A stretch of DNA of 35,341 nt from a virus, in IMG/VR virus record IMGVR_UViG_3300037852_000181, positions 1-35,341 of that record; one strand, given 5' to 3'. Position 1 is the stretch's first letter. Every line of letters starts with the position of its first letter. This document shows, one piece after another, positions 1-6,402 of this stretch. Made by a program: the position numbers and the translations under genes. Below the pieces are notes generated by a model that was given only the letters and a program-made list of their open reading frames with translations, did no database searches and was not told where the DNA came from.

Positions 1-85
1 GTTTTACTTCTACGATGCATCTGTTCCCCATCTCTGGTTTACCTTCAGGTTCAGCAGCCCAGCGTCCGTAGCGTCTTTCAGTCAT
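1..85 (-). CDS. Small phage protein, N-terminal part (runs off the window)
   Basis: Only the first 28 codons are inside the window, starting MTERRYGRWAAEPEG and reaching RCIVEVK at the edge. The ATG at 85 follows an AGGAT-type ribosome site about 6 nt upstream. The R-Y-G-R-W opening and the R-C-I-x-E-V segment resemble a widespread short tailed-phage protein that usually continues into a Cys-containing C-terminus. That resemblance is from memory; the rest of the gene is not visible. It would be the promoter-distal gene after the 0.49-kb gap to its right. Confidence 0.6.
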   Translation of the reverse strand, partial: MTERRYGRWAAEPEGKPEMGNRCIVEVK

Positions 86-570
86 AGTTTATCCTCATAG
101 TTAGCATTAGACAATAGGCCGCTTACCGCAGCGTCGGGGCCTATTACCAGAGACCTGGACTAAGCCCATGCGGTATACGACGATTGAATAGCGAGTATAG
201 CCATGATGTTTTTTATAGAGAACCACCTCTGTCGGGGAGTCTGAGTATAGACTAACTTCTTAGGAAGCCCCTTATTGTGTATCCATGGTTGCGGATAGCC
301 AGTCAATCCTCAACTATCCCGGTTGGTAAGTCCTATCCTTGCTGGTGCTTCACAGCATTAGCTTTTCAGGCAAACGGACCCGCTCGCGTCTCCTTCATCG
401 GATGATTTGCTTGTGGAGCTCTATCGGTATTAGCCGGGCTGCAAGGGCTTACCGATTTGACATAGTGAGGAGGGTGTTTTATCTACCGTCTCACTACCTT
501 CCAGGTTCCTTGCGTCCACAAGAACTTGGATCGGGCCGTTCGAGGATGAACACTCGGCGGCCCAACTTTT
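86..570. other. Gene-free stretch
   Basis: No ORF longer than about 20 codons with a ribosome site is seen on the minus strand, and the plus-strand ORF of 106 codons here lacks a Shine-Dalgarno and resembles nothing. One inverted repeat is clear: AATAGGCC (113-120) with GGCCTATT (138-145), just upstream of the edge gene. It has no T-run, so it looks like a leader hairpin rather than a terminator. I see no tRNA and no convincing promoter. Confidence 0.5.
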
Positions 571-846
571 TTATGGGGTTGTTTTGTCTTTGGCAAGTCT
601 ATTCTGTATTTCTAGCATTTTCCATAATGCTTGGCCGTAGGGGCCAGCCAGTATCTTGAGTGTTTCCTTGAGTTTGTCGGTCAAGACAACAGATTGCCAG
701 AATTCTTCAGTAGATCCCAAGTCACCCAGAAAACCATCAGCATTAGACTGATATTTTATCTCTAGATACTCTAGCATTTTCTGGGTTTTTTCAAACATAG
801 CGCCGCTTACGGGCTGCCAATACTTGTTGTACTCATCGTCGGTCAT
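571..846 (-). CDS. GPH-motif family small protein (91 aa)
   Basis: Function unknown. It belongs to the paralogous family scattered through this window, recognised by a C-terminal block, here LAGPYGQALWKMLEIQNR near residues 66-83, preceded by a predicted amphipathic helix (KLKETLKI). The N-terminal half is charged and helical with no transmembrane segment. The ATG at 846 sits behind AAAGGAGG with good spacing and overlaps the upstream gene stop by 4 nt, so the two are probably translationally coupled. This is an isolated copy, 16 kb from the nearest tandem array. Confidence 0.75.
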   Translation of the reverse strand: MTDDEYNKYWQPVSGAMFEKTQKMLEYLEIKYQSNADGFLGDLGSTEEFWQSVVLTDKLKETLKILAGPYGQALWKMLEIQNRLAKDKTTP

Positions 847-1106
847 GGGGCCTCCTTTGCTTTATTCAGCAGCTCCTCCAGCATTTCTTCAGCTATTTCA
901 CCAAAAGCGGTTCTGAACAGTGGTCGCAGCGTTGCCCTTATAGCGGCCATGTCGGGCTCACCCATGCGTTTAACCAGCTCGGTGGCAGTACCCTCCCGGT
1001 AAATGAGACCCTCACGTACAGGCCCCTCAGGGCCTTGTCGCCACAGAATGAAACCTTTGCCGTCCGCCTTCATGGAGGCAAACCACTCTCCGGGTTTATA
1101 TTTCAT
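843..1106 (-). CDS. Hypothetical protein (87 aa)
   Basis: Unrecognised. The N-terminal half (about 1-45) is beta-rich with Trp, Gly and Lys; the C-terminal half is helical with an acidic end (EIAEEMLEELLNKAKE). No signal peptide or membrane segment is visible. It starts 3 nt after the stop of the GNAT-like gene and overlaps the next gene by 4 nt, so it is probably part of one short operon with them. The ribosome site is weak, which is consistent with coupling. Confidence 0.65.
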   Translation of the reverse strand: MKYKPGEWFASMKADGKGFILWRQGPEGPVREGLIYREGTATELVKRMGEPDMAAIRATLRPLFRTAFGEIAEEMLEELLNKAKEAP

Positions 1107-1109
1107 TGA

Positions 1110-1970
1110 TCAACTCTCCGTGATTATAGGTCGTTTGAAGTTGTAGGGCGTGGCAGGAATTACCTGCGTGGCACGTCGGTGCAGTGGCTTGGCCAGAATT
1201 TCCATAGGAAGCAGATTCATATCAACTACCATGAAGCTAGACCCTAGGATAGCTCGTAGCTTCTCAGGGTCACTGGTCCCATGGGTATTAACCAGATGCC
1301 GCATGGTGCAGTACTGCCCATTGAAATACATGTAGTTCGTACCCTCTTCCAAGGCAAAGGGCCTGAATCCAGCCCCTATGTGGGAGCCGCCATTGAAGCC
1401 TAGGTTGGGGTTGATGAAGGTGAAGAGTATCGTGGTGTCAAAATACTCGGCTAATCTGCTGCACAGGCGTTTGGTGAAATGACTGAAGGCGTTTGTCGGT
1501 GCCCACCTGAATGCAAAGAAGCGGGTAAAGGCCATAGCTTCTTTCGGGGGTACGTGATCTTTGATTTTGCTCAGGACATGCTTCAGATCACAATAAGCAA
1601 CACTGCCCATGCAAACAATTTTGTCACTTACGGGGTCTTGCAGAGCGTAATGATAGCCGGGTCTGAATGATCCCACGTAGTGAAACGCTTCATGAAAGAT
1701 CCGAGCTACAGCTTCATCAAGCTGAACGAAGTGCAGGCTCTCTAGCTTAATTTCATTGCGTGGGGGTTTTAGGTAGTGAGTGTGCTTCTTAGTTCGGGCT
1801 TGAAGCAGTGTGGCTATTCTGTACATCTCAGTTTTAGAGTCACCCGGCATCAGCCTTGGCAGGTGAAGTAGAGTTTGAGAGCGTAGTGCTAGAGGGTCAA
1901 TGTTATGCGCCATGGCGCATTTATTCACCTCCTTGGGATCAAGAAGTGTCACCAGTTCGTTTACTGTCAT
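1110..1970 (-). CDS. GNAT-fold protein resembling Mom-type DNA modification enzymes (286 aa)
   Basis: The middle and C-terminal part (about 130-240) has the GNAT layout: a strand, then FTRFFAFRWAPTNAFSHF, then LFTFINPNLGFNGGSHIG and a late FNGQYCTMRHL strand. The N-P-N-x-G-F-x-G-G-x-x-x-x-A-G-F pattern is like the D-P-x-x-G-H-x-G-x-x-Y-x-A-x-x-F of phage Mu Mom and related phage acetyltransferase-fold proteins, which modify DNA bases. This is family resemblance seen by eye. The first 100 residues are unassigned. The start is uncertain: ATG 1970 overlaps the upstream gene by 32 nt, while ATG 1913 (267 aa) lies 14 nt behind a perfect AAGGAGGT. Confidence 0.55.
   Translation of the reverse strand: MTVNELVTLLDPKEVNKCAMAHNIDPLALRSQTLLHLPRLMPGDSKTEMYRIATLLQARTKKHTHYLKPPRNEIKLESLHFVQLDEAVARIFHEAFHYVGSFRPGYHYALQDPVSDKIVCMGSVAYCDLKHVLSKIKDHVPPKEAMAFTRFFAFRWAPTNAFSHFTKRLCSRLAEYFDTTILFTFINPNLGFNGGSHIGAGFRPFALEEGTNYMYFNGQYCTMRHLVNTHGTSDPEKLRAILGSSFMVVDMNLLPMEILAKPLHRRATQVIPATPYNFKRPIITES
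1905..1920. repeat. 16-bp perfect palindrome at the GNAT-like gene start
   Basis: ATGCGCCATGGCGCAT is its own reverse complement. On the minus strand it follows AAGGAGGT (1927-1934) by 6-7 nt and opens a five-codon reading frame (MRHGA, stop) that overlaps the alternative GNAT start at 1913 in another frame. It may hide that start in a hairpin or act as a DNA site. Confidence 0.6.
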
Positions 1971-2283
1971 TCCTAGCTTCCATCATTTTTAAGATTGTAT
2001 GGCCATGTGGCCCACCGAGAAGTTTGATTTTCTCAATGTGTTCTTTGTCAAGGGGAAGATATTGAAAAGCATGCATGCTTTTTTCGGGTGCAATTAATTT
2101 TACCAATTTATGTAAATCATCATCATTTCGGTAAGGTCTTCCTTTCATGTGGAAAACAGCAGCATGTAGGTATTTTGCATAGTCACAGTAGTTGCACAAA
2201 GTAACTGTCCTATTACAGGTTAAACAGAACCAATTTGATCTACTATTTAGCGGCAAATCGGATACACCACCCCTCAGGTTCAA
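1939..2283 (-). CDS. GPH-motif family protein with N-terminal zinc-ribbon (114 aa)
   Basis: The N-terminal segment has two Cys pairs (CLTC near residue 20 and CNYC near residue 32), a likely zinc ribbon. The C-terminus has the family block LGGPHGHTILKMMEARND. A zinc-ribbon plus GPH-motif layout recurs in the plus-strand member at 21927-22262. The chosen ATG (2283) overlaps the upstream Cys-rich gene by 41 nt; a TTG at 2256 would also keep both Cys pairs. Role unknown; zinc binding suggests nucleic-acid or protein contact. Confidence 0.65.
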   Translation of the reverse strand: MNLRGGVSDLPLNSRSNWFCLTCNRTVTLCNYCDYAKYLHAAVFHMKGRPYRNDDDLHKLVKLIAPEKSMHAFQYLPLDKEHIEKIKLLGGPHGHTILKMMEARNDSKRTGDTS

Positions 2284-2434
2284 TGAAACCAGCTACCCCT
2301 TCACAAGCATGTGGAGGGATGAAGTGCTTGCAATCATCACAATCAGAGGATTTGGAGCTCTTATCCACATAATGGACTTCAGCCTTGGTGTGTTTGCGTT
2401 TTAAAGAATTGACTACGTTACCATTCATTTGCAT
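2243..2434 (-). CDS. Small Cys protein resembling HiPIP-like iron-sulfur proteins (63 aa)
   Basis: The C-terminal half carries C-x2-C-x-H-F, then C, then P-E-G-W-C-I-R-F. This matches the C-x2-C ... C ... G-W-C pattern of short phage proteins usually annotated as high-potential iron-sulfur-like. The N-terminus is Lys-rich. Four Cys (near residues 32, 35, 44 and 57) could bind a cluster or zinc. The ATG lies about 20 nt upstream of the terminator-like hairpin at 2468-2511 and no strong ribosome site is seen, so expression may be low. Confidence 0.6.
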   Translation of the reverse strand: MQMNGNVVNSLKRKHTKAEVHYVDKSSKSSDCDDCKHFIPPHACEGVAGFIEPEGWCIRFAAK

Positions 2435-2467
2435 GACCTATCTTTCAAATGGCCTGCACACAAAAGA

Positions 2468-2511
2468 ATGCCCCGTGTGAACAGGAGGAGAACCCAAAAC
2501 ACACGGGGCAT
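2468..2511 (-). terminator. 12-bp hairpin with Shine-Dalgarno complement in the loop
   Basis: ATGCCCCGTGTG (2468-2479) pairs perfectly with CACACGGGGCAT (2500-2511). Read on the minus strand the stem is followed by TCTTTTGTG, a modest T-run, so it probably ends transcription of the 2557-3580 genes. The 20-nt loop on the minus strand contains TTCTCCTCCTGTT, the exact complement of the ribosome site AACAGGAGGAGAA used by many genes of this window. Confidence 0.65.
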
Positions 2512-2556
2512 CTTTTCGATGCAGGCCAAAAAGAGGGGGAACGCCTTTTGGCGGCA

Positions 2557-2871
2557 TCAAACCTTAGAGTTACTTATGGGTACAGAGGTGACAAATGCGC
2601 TTTGAGAGTCGATTACAGCGTAGATCATCCATCCTCCTCCGCTTATTGTGGCCTTAGTCTGCGCTGCACGTTCAGCTTCTTCAAGGGTTTTATATTCATC
2701 ACGGCTATAATGACCGACTCCAGTCTTTTTCACAACCGTGAAGTAATCGGCGTGTTCACGAAAGTATGCGTCTCGCTCTTCATATGTTTTGAAGTCAGGC
2801 GGCATTGTTTTTGTAGCTTCTATTGCCTGAAGCAATCCTGCCTTGATTTTCTCAAACGCCTTCTTGGTCAT
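2557..2871 (-). CDS. Hypothetical phage protein (104 aa)
   Basis: The opening MTKKAFEKIKAGLLQAIEAT is an amphipathic helix like those starting some HTH/antitoxin proteins, but no HTH follows. The C-terminal half (FKT..., TLEEAERAAQ, then WMIYAVIDSQSAFVTSV) looks like a small alpha/beta domain common in phage hypothetical proteins. The ATG at 2871 follows GGGAGGCC and overlaps the gene upstream by 20 nt. It is the last gene before the hairpin at 2468-2511. Confidence 0.65.
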   Translation of the reverse strand: MTKKAFEKIKAGLLQAIEATKTMPPDFKTYEERDAYFREHADYFTVVKKTGVGHYSRDEYKTLEEAERAAQTKATISGGGWMIYAVIDSQSAFVTSVPISNSKV

Positions 2872-3034
2872 AAGGCCTCCCTATGTGAGCATGCATAGAA
2901 TGCAGTAGTTCATTTTCCTCCAAGTCTATTTGTTCAAGTGCAAGGGTGATTGCCTCCTTGCTTGATTGGGCTTCTAGCCTTAGGGAAATCTCCCGGTATG
3001 GTTCGATTGAAATATCAACGTTCCACATCATCAT
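2852..3034 (-). CDS. Hypothetical protein (60 aa)
   Basis: The start is set at the first of three consecutive ATGs (3034), 9 nt after AAGGAGG; a longer reading frame upstream has no ribosome site. The protein (MMMWNVDISIEPYREISL...) has a beta strand then a helix (SKEAITLALEQIDLEEN), a layout of small acidic alpha/beta phage proteins. It overlaps genes on both sides, fitting a coupled operon. Function unknown. Confidence 0.6.
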   Translation of the reverse strand: MMMWNVDISIEPYREISLRLEAQSSKEAITLALEQIDLEENELLHSMHAHIGRPYDQEGV

Positions 3035-3206
3035 TGATGCAGACCTCCTTTGCTTGTTGTAGTTTCTTGATTGCTTCAGCCAGTATCTTATAGGGGCAGT
3101 CATCATCATGGTAGTCTGGCTGATCAGTTTTGGTAAGACACGTACACGAAGCAACCTGTGCCATTGCAGCGGAACCGATTGCCGTATTGATTTGGTCTAC
3201 GGTCAT
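3015..3206 (-). CDS. Small Cys/His protein (63 aa)
   Basis: Central segment CTCLTKTDQPDYHDDDCPYK has Cys, Cys, His and Cys in a spacing that could bind zinc; similar C-x-C ... H-x3-C-P-Y segments occur in small phage proteins of unknown role. The rest is helical. It overlaps the ParB-like gene by 4 nt at its start and the 60-aa gene by 20 nt at its end. Confidence 0.6.
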   Translation of the reverse strand: MTVDQINTAIGSAAMAQVASCTCLTKTDQPDYHDDDCPYKILAEAIKKLQQAKEVCINDDVER

Positions 3207-3580
3207 GCTTTCTCTTCATAGGTCTGAGGAAAAGCAAAGATGTACTTGAGGCAAATATGCCATTCAGCCTCAAGTTGGATATATGGCATTTTCGTCTTGT
3301 CTACACAATGACGATACCACCTATGGTCACCATCAATAACGATGGGTTCCTGGGAAATTAGTACAGGGGTCTTGAGCCATTTTTGTGGAATGGCCATGGC
3401 CTTATCAATGTCAATGGCCTGATGGGCTCGGACCGTAAGAGGGTCCATTTCCCCGGCTGCGAATTTGACATTGAGGGTGCCAAGGTAGGCAAGTAGCGAG
3501 GGGATATCAGCATCGTCTAGCTGAGGCATATCAGCCCTAGAGACAGTGCCATCATCACCTTTGGGTATGATTATGTTCAT
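3203..3580 (-). CDS. ParB/Srx-fold protein (125 aa)
   Basis: Residues about 70-110 have the ParB N-terminal (ParB/sulfiredoxin) core: a strand LKTPVLISQ, then the loop VIDGDHRWYRH corresponding to the D-G-x-H-R motif, then a strand. Stand-alone domains of this kind are common in phages, with roles as nucleases, NTP-dependent switches or DNA-binding factors; which applies here cannot be told. The ATG at 3580 follows CAGGAGGAT. It is the first gene downstream of the terminator at 3613-3646, so it probably has its own promoter or depends on read-through. Confidence 0.6.
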   Translation of the reverse strand: MNIIIPKGDDGTVSRADMPQLDDADIPSLLAYLGTLNVKFAAGEMDPLTVRAHQAIDIDKAMAIPQKWLKTPVLISQEPIVIDGDHRWYRHCVDKTKMPYIQLEAEWHICLKYIFAFPQTYEEKA

Positions 3581-3612
3581 TTCATCCTCCTGTTGTGGTA
3601 AATGAACTAAGC

Positions 3613-3646
3613 AAAAAAAGAGCCCCGCCAGAAGCTAGCGGGGCTC
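3613..3646 (-). terminator. Intrinsic terminator, minus strand
   Basis: GAGCCCCGC (3620-3628) pairs with GCGGGGCTC (3638-3646). On the minus strand the stem is followed by seven T (3613-3619). It ends transcription from the 3700-4071 gene. Confidence 0.85.
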
Positions 3647-3699
3647 AGTTAGGTCCGAGGGATCGATAGGGAGGGACCTCGAACCGGGAGAACCTTAAA

Positions 3700-4071
3700 T
3701 TATTTAGCAGCTCTGATCCAGTAACGGGTAACAGGGCGGCCACCAGCACGTTTTTCAGTGTCTTTATCAACCTCCCAGCCATTCTTGGCCAGAGTTGTCA
3801 GTACATTCAACTGGATAGACCCAACCCGTTCTTTGACTTCAGCAAGTGTAGCTCCTGACTTACGCGCATACATTGTAGCAGCCTCGGAGCGAGCACTGCC
3901 TTTGCGGAGCCCGAACTTATCTCGCACGACAGCAGGCTTGGGAGCCTTTTTAACCTTAACCTCTTTTGAGGCTTTGGCTTTTTTCACAATCGATTTTCGG
4001 CCTTTGGCTTTGACAGTTTTCGCTGGCTTGGCCTTGGCCTCAACTTCATTTAGCTCTTCTGTATCACTCAT
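3700..4071 (-). CDS. Winged-helix DNA-binding-like protein with Lys/Ala-rich N-terminus (123 aa)
   Basis: The first 50 residues are an H1-like Lys/Ala/Pro-rich tail (KAKPAKTVKAKGRKS...). Residues about 53-123 look like a winged helix: FGLRKGSARSEAATMYARK, ATLAEVKERVGSIQLNVLTTL, and a basic wing RAGGRPVTRYWI. Phages and bacteria carry many such small DNA-binding proteins (DUF3489-like). A role in genome organisation or transcription is inferred. It resembles the layout of the protein at 23185-23802, with the tail at the opposite end. A terminator lies just downstream. Confidence 0.6.
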   Translation of the reverse strand: MSDTEELNEVEAKAKPAKTVKAKGRKSIVKKAKASKEVKVKKAPKPAVVRDKFGLRKGSARSEAATMYARKSGATLAEVKERVGSIQLNVLTTLAKNGWEVDKDTEKRAGGRPVTRYWIRAAK

Positions 4072-4127
4072 AATTATGTACTCTGTTTGTAGGTGCCTAG
4101 TAGATTTTATCTAAGCCCATTGGATTC

Positions 4128-4319
4128 TCACGTCAAGAAAGATTTGACACCGAAATAGATGTCAATCAATCCCATGACGATTATTGCAGTGTTGGCATAT
4201 ATCCAAGGGATAAGTTTGACACCAAACGTTTTTTCCCCAAAGTGGGTTGAACCGGGTGGGTCTGGCAGGAGTCCTATCCAAATGTTTAGGACTCCCACCA
4301 TAATAAATACTAGGCTCAC
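4128..4319 (-). CDS. Small membrane protein, two TM segments (63 aa)
   Basis: Two hydrophobic segments (SLVFIMVGVLNIWIGLL near 2-18; WIYANTAIIVMGLIDIYF near 39-56) separated by a short polar loop predict a hairpin membrane protein. No family recognised. It overlaps the HTH gene upstream by 4 nt and is probably coupled to it. Confidence 0.6.
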   Translation of the reverse strand: MSLVFIMVGVLNIWIGLLPDPPGSTHFGEKTFGVKLIPWIYANTAIIVMGLIDIYFGVKSFLT

Positions 4320-4606
4320 TTCAGCGATTCACGGAACTTGCGGCGGGCCTCAGCAGTGATGGGGATGTTATCCACACCAGCAGCAACAAGGACAGCTGCT
4401 ACCGTTGCCAATTGGGGCCGCTTGGTCTTGCGGAGCTTCCAATTGTGAATGGTGCTTGTAGCAACCCGAGTTTTGGCTGAAGCTTTCGTTACACTTAAGT
4501 CAGCCGTTTCCATCGCCGTGTCAACCAAATCCAACACAGGGTCATGGTCTTGTGCACCCCACGTGTACGTGGTGTAGCGAGTTAAGCCGTTCTTCTTTTT
4601 AGCCAT
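4316..4606 (-). CDS. XRE-type helix-turn-helix regulator (96 aa)
   Basis: Residues about 27-75 form a Cro/CI-like HTH: DTAMETADLSVTKASAKTRV, then ATSTIHNWKLRKTKRP, then a hydrophobic helix ATVAAVLVAAG. The turn AKTRVATSTIHNW is typical of the second and third helices. The C-terminus is short and basic. It probably represses or activates a phage promoter; its site is not identified. The ATG follows AGGAGTAATTTCTAA. Confidence 0.65.
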   Translation of the reverse strand: MAKKKNGLTRYTTYTWGAQDHDPVLDLVDTAMETADLSVTKASAKTRVATSTIHNWKLRKTKRPQLATVAAVLVAAGVDNIPITAEARRKFRESLK

Positions 4607-4620
4607 TTAGAAATTACTCC

Positions 4621-4965
4621 TTATTTGGTGACAAAGTGACCACGACCACGACGCGTAGCTGCCCCTGCTTCCAGGATCGCTATGATGTAGTGGGCGTAAC
4701 CTGACTCTGCGCCATTGTGCCTTTTGATGATTTCCTTGACGTTGTTGGACCCAAAAACGGTATTGGGTGGCATTGCTCTGATATCGTTGATGACAAGCTC
4801 TTTGATTGTGGTTGCCGAACTGGCAGCCTTGACCTTGCCCTGTTGCACCACAGCATTACCAATCCGTCGCGGGGGTTGAAAGTCAAGTGCAATCCCCGTA
4901 AGTGATTCCATCACCCTTTCAAGGTTTTTGCCGTCTACTACAAAGTCAAATTTCCATAGAGACAT
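4621..4965 (-). CDS. Hypothetical protein, possible winged helix (114 aa)
   Basis: Residues about 55-114 (IKELVINDIRAMPPNTVFGS, NNVKEIIKRHNG, YAHYIIAILEAGAATRRGRG) have the helix-helix-wing feel of a small DNA-binding domain with a Gly/Arg-rich turn near the end. The N-terminal half is beta-rich. The assignment is by eye only. It follows repeated element copy 1 and a CAGGAGGAG ribosome site. Confidence 0.55.
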   Translation of the reverse strand: MSLWKFDFVVDGKNLERVMESLTGIALDFQPPRRIGNAVVQQGKVKAASSATTIKELVINDIRAMPPNTVFGSNNVKEIIKRHNGAESGYAHYIIAILEAGAATRRGRGHFVTK

Positions 4966-4981
4966 TTTCTCCTCCTGTTGT

Positions 4982-5036
4982 GAAGCACTAATGCTTCTTA
5001 CTGCGGTAAGCTAGTTACCGCAGTGTAGAAACATTA
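4982..5036 (-). promoter_or_regulatory. Intergenic hairpin element copy 1
   Basis: First (leftmost) of 21 copies. Inner stem 5001-5009/5015-5023; SD-proximal GAAGC/GCTTC pair 4982-4986/4993-4997; outer arm ends at 5036, overlapping the stop of the ParB-like gene. Confidence 0.75.
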
Positions 5037-5867
5037 AACCACATTGCCAGACGAGGTAACCTCAAGCCTAGGAAAGGCCTCAGGTTTGGTACCCTGACTC
5101 TGCCACTTTAGTATTCGAAGTTCTTGACCGTTGAAAGCAGCGTTAGCCGCCTTGATCATCAAGGCGATGGTCATGACGGCGTCTTTTCGACTACCTTCAG
5201 CCGTGAAGTACATTCGTAGCCTGAAGAATGGGTCATTGATGCTGACACCAGCTGGGTTCTCCAGCGTGAATACCAGCCTCTCAGCCAATTCAGGGCTACG
5301 GTTAACAAGGACGTAGTAAAAGAACCCAACTAGTGAGGGGTTGGCGACACCACGTAGGTTTCGTACCCGTTCAATAGCACGCTCAATACCGGGGTTGTCC
5401 TGGTACATCAGTTCGATGTCTGAGTTTTCAATCCGGTTTGTAGGTTTGGCGTAGGTTTCAATAATGCCACGTTGCCACCTTAACAGCCATTGCAAGGCCG
5501 CTGAGGTATATTGGCGGTAGCGTGTGGCACCATGCAAGGCTAGCACGTCAGCACCGCTGCGTGGCTTGCGTAGGGTGTCAATGGTAGCGAAGGCGTCAGG
5601 TTCAATACCGTAAATTACTGCGGTTTTGATTGGCATTTTGGCTTCAATGACAGCCCAAAGACGGTGCTGGCCATCAAGGATCTCTTTGTTCTTAGAGAAC
5701 TTGATGGTATCACCGTTGAACTTCCACTTTCCATCGATGATCTGTTTTGAGATACGCTTGACGTGTTGGTCGTTAAGCGGCCGATTTAGGGTGTTCCGTT
5801 CCAACATCTCCATTGCCATTTCCGGCGTTAGGAGAATCACTTGCGGACTTGAAAGCGGCCCATGCAT
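5034..5867 (-). CDS. ParB-like DGQHR-motif protein (277 aa)
   Basis: The N-terminal third has the ParB-like core: LTPEMAMEMLERNTLNRPL, then GDTIKFSKNKEILDGQHRLW with the D-G-Q-H-R signature, then AVIYGIEPDAFATIDTLRK and a G-A-D-V-L segment. Phage proteins of this type are common and often called ParB-like nuclease-domain proteins; a DNA transaction or transcription role is the usual guess. The C-terminal 150 residues are helical. ATG 5867 is chosen because GGAGG lies 9 nt upstream; an ATG at 5912 has no such site. It still overlaps the upstream gene by 95 nt. Confidence 0.7.
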   Translation of the reverse strand: MHGPLSSPQVILLTPEMAMEMLERNTLNRPLNDQHVKRISKQIIDGKWKFNGDTIKFSKNKEILDGQHRLWAVIEAKMPIKTAVIYGIEPDAFATIDTLRKPRSGADVLALHGATRYRQYTSAALQWLLRWQRGIIETYAKPTNRIENSDIELMYQDNPGIERAIERVRNLRGVANPSLVGFFYYVLVNRSPELAERLVFTLENPAGVSINDPFFRLRMYFTAEGSRKDAVMTIALMIKAANAAFNGQELRILKWQSQGTKPEAFPRLEVTSSGNVV

Positions 5868-6339
5868 TCGAGAATTCCTCCATCCATTTCGCTGCTGCGT
5901 CGACATTTGCATTAACAGCTTTGATTCGAGTTGCGTTACTCCTGACTATAGAAATCACGTCATTGACGTCTGGCAGCCTTGATATGGTAAGTAAAGCTGG
6001 GCCGAACGTACCCCATAAATCTGCGTTAGCACGTACTTTACTTCGATATCTTTCACTTTGGGCACTGTTTCGGCTTCGCATGCCTTTAAGTTGCTCAGGT
6101 GTCATACGCTTCTTGATGTTGTCAGCAAGGTTGCGAAGCCCAACTTCTGCATTGAGCCCTAGTGATAGTTCAGCTGCTGTTCCATATTCAAGGACAATTC
6201 TTGCTTGTGTCACAGTAGAACGTGAGATGCCTTTGGCTAGAGATTCTTCAACAGCCGTTGTTGCCCCAGGATTTTTGATTAGGGCAGAGGCAATATCCAA
6301 GGCTATCTTGGCCGCTTCTTGCATTCGTTTTGATGTCAT
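5773..6339 (-). CDS. Hypothetical, possible DNA-binding partner of the ParB-like protein (188 aa)
   Basis: Residues about 30-80 (AVEESLAKGISRSTVTQARIVLEYG, TAAELSLGLNAEVGLRNLADNIKKRM) resemble an HTH followed by the helical segment of ParB-related phage regulators. The C-terminal third is helical, ending in a Gly/Asn-rich tail. The tail-coding part overlaps the ParB-like gene by 95 nt in another frame. The ATG at 6339 follows AGGAGGAG. It is the gene directly after element copy 2. Confidence 0.6.
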   Translation of the reverse strand: MTSKRMQEAAKIALDIASALIKNPGATTAVEESLAKGISRSTVTQARIVLEYGTAAELSLGLNAEVGLRNLADNIKKRMTPEQLKGMRSRNSAQSERYRSKVRANADLWGTFGPALLTISRLPDVNDVISIVRSNATRIKAVNANVDAAAKWMEEFSNAWAAFKSASDSPNAGNGNGDVGTEHPKSAA

Positions 6340-6353
6340 ATCTCCTCCTATTT

Positions 6354-6402
6354 GAGCGTTTGATGGCTCACCACAACAGCCCGTAGGCTGTTGGACGTGA
6401 AC
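6354..6402 (-). promoter_or_regulatory. Intergenic hairpin element copy 2 (divergent)
   Basis: Inner stem CAACAGCC/GGCTGTTG with loop UACG on the minus strand. The outer arms differ in sequence from other copies (ATAGTTCAC with GTGAGCCAT) yet still pair at 8 of 9 positions. SD-proximal pair is GAGC/GCTC. Confidence 0.7.

Noticed and set aside
86-570. Group I intron or other catalytic RNA
   Set aside because: A few group-I-like words were seen, but no ordered P3-P7-P8 core could be drawn.
339-659. 106-codon plus-strand ORF
   Set aside because: No ribosome site, no recognisable protein pattern, and it overlaps the end of a minus-strand family gene.
2449-2898. 149-codon plus-strand ORF
   Set aside because: Antisense to the 2557-2871 gene and runs through a terminator-like hairpin; Cys/Phe-rich translation looks like a shadow.
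3660-3700. tRNA T-arm-like GGTTCGAGG on the minus strand
   Set aside because: No 5-bp T-stem and no acceptor, D-arm or anticodon arm around it.
5813-6355. 180-codon plus-strand ORF
   Set aside because: Antisense shadow of the 5773-6339 gene, which has a strong ribosome site.
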